Part shown: positions 9,048 to 9,243 of the stretch, in pieces
How the letters are laid out: every line of letters starts with the position of its first letter
Position numbering within the stretch: position 1 is the stretch's first letter
Assembly (NCBI GenBank): GCA_011321895.1
Contig: DROK01000259.1
Coordinates: forward strand, 1-9,243
Length of the DNA: 9,243 bases
Direction: 5' to 3'
Source: Thermodesulfatator atlanticus
Lineage (GTDB): Bacteria > Desulfobacterota > Thermodesulfobacteria > Thermodesulfobacteriales > Thermodesulfatatoraceae
Translations under genes and position numbers: made by a program
Notes under the pieces: generated by a model
The model's database searches: none
What the model was told of the DNA's origin: nothing
The model's input: only the letters and a program-made list of their open reading frames with translations

Positions 9048-9091
9048 GACTAACAGGGGGTTTGTGATGACAATAAGTCGATTGAGCATGT

Positions 9092-9137
9092 CGGCTAAAA
9101 AATGCTTCCATTATTAATGGGGGCGTTTTTTCTGCCG
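9092..9137 (+). terminator. Long hairpin with T-tract, probable terminator or attenuator
   Basis: AAAAAATGCTTCCATTA (9097-9113) and TAATGGGGGCGTTTTTT (9115-9131) pair along all 17 positions as plus-strand RNA if G-U pairs are allowed. CGGC (9092-9095) with GCCG (9134-9137) extends the stem past a short internal loop. The downstream arm ends in six T. Read as minus-strand RNA, the G-U pairs become A-C mismatches and the stem is weaker, though it also ends in six T. The plus strand is therefore favoured, but no gene upstream on that strand is known. It could also end a minus-strand gene entering from the right. Confidence 0.5.
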
Positions 9138-9205
9138 CCCGTCACCCTTGAAGGACACCGCATTTTCTGTTTCTCTGGGCGAAAGTTGGTTAACCTTCCC
9201 CATTT

Positions 9206-9243
9206 ATGGATTTGGTGATTCTGGCCCAATTTTTACTGGCTGG
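9206..9243 (+). CDS. Possible 5' end of a gene running off the window
   Basis: ATG 9206 opens a frame to the window end encoding MDLVILAQFLLAG, a hydrophobic start that would suit a membrane protein or signal segment. An in-frame TAA just upstream (9191-9193) means no longer start is available. There is no Shine-Dalgarno site, and only twelve full codons can be read. The opposite strand has an alternative: an open frame from the right edge ending PASKNWARITKSINGEG at TAA 9191-9193, followed by the hairpin. I cannot decide between them or name a product. Confidence 0.25.
   Translation, partial: MDLVILAQFLLA

Larger units (their letters stand above)
8907..9050. repeat. Composite palindromic (REP/MITE-like) element
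   Basis: The 144-bp segment has imperfect terminal inverted repeats: GTCATTGCGAG at the left and CTCGCGATGAC at the right (10 of 11 match when inverted). Inside are three stem-loops. The left and right ones are two copies of one unit in opposite orientation, with conserved ends, a TTTTT-containing loop and different stem sequences. The GTCATTGCGAGG...GACGAAGCAATC ends resemble a palindromic repeat class I recall from several anaerobic bacterial genomes. There is no transposase gene in it and no clear target-site duplication, so any movement would need help in trans. Confidence 0.75.

Noticed and set aside
8907..9050. CRISPR array or tRNA in the repeat region
   Set aside because: Repeats are inverted and only two, with no regular spacers, and no cloverleaf or tRNA T-loop signature is present.

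Overview
The window appears to be chromosomal DNA from an anaerobic bacterium. It carries a flavodoxin-type reductase, a radical SAM/SPASM enzyme, Trk potassium uptake, a CheX chemotaxis phosphatase, RecJ, an HU-like protein and enolase. By eye the G+C content is moderate (about half), genes are tightly packed, and several boundaries are ATGA overlaps. A DUF4911-type small protein and a palindromic repeat of the GTCATTGCGAGG...GACGAAGCAATC class suggest a Desulfobacterota/Thermodesulfobacteria-like genome. That placement is inference from remembered family distribution, not proof.

Layout, left to right. 1-417 (+) is the 3' part of a flavodoxin-fold oxidoreductase cut by the window edge. It converges with a minus-strand series that reads, in transcription order, DUF4911-like protein (5502-5251), radical SAM/SPASM enzyme (5163-3847), trkA (3804-2449), trkH (2452-971) and cheX (910-434). 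trkA and trkH overlap by ATGA and form a complete K+ uptake pair: a cytoplasmic NAD-binding RCK regulator and a membrane translocation subunit. recJ (5501-7204) is the only complete plus-strand gene. Its ATG shares two bases with the ATG of the divergent DUF4911-like gene, and its 3' end overlaps the end of the hup-like gene by 12 bp. eno (8772-7492) and the hup-like gene (7495-7193) form a second minus-strand operon, again with an ATGA overlap.

8773-9205 has no convincing gene. It holds the eno leader and possible promoter, a 144-bp composite palindromic element (8907-9050) made of two related hairpin units in inverted orientation around a third, weaker hairpin, and a long A-tract/T-tract hairpin (9092-9137) that looks like a terminator or attenuator. 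A possible gene start lies at 9206 and runs off the right edge.

Most genes are housekeeping. The points that most deserve a second look are the palindromic element, whose two units keep conserved ends but have different, internally complementary stems; the start codons of recJ and the DUF4911-like gene, which overlap head to head; the SPASM enzyme, which has no visible peptide substrate; and the HU-like protein, which lacks the intercalating proline. I did not find a clear new defence or mobile system.
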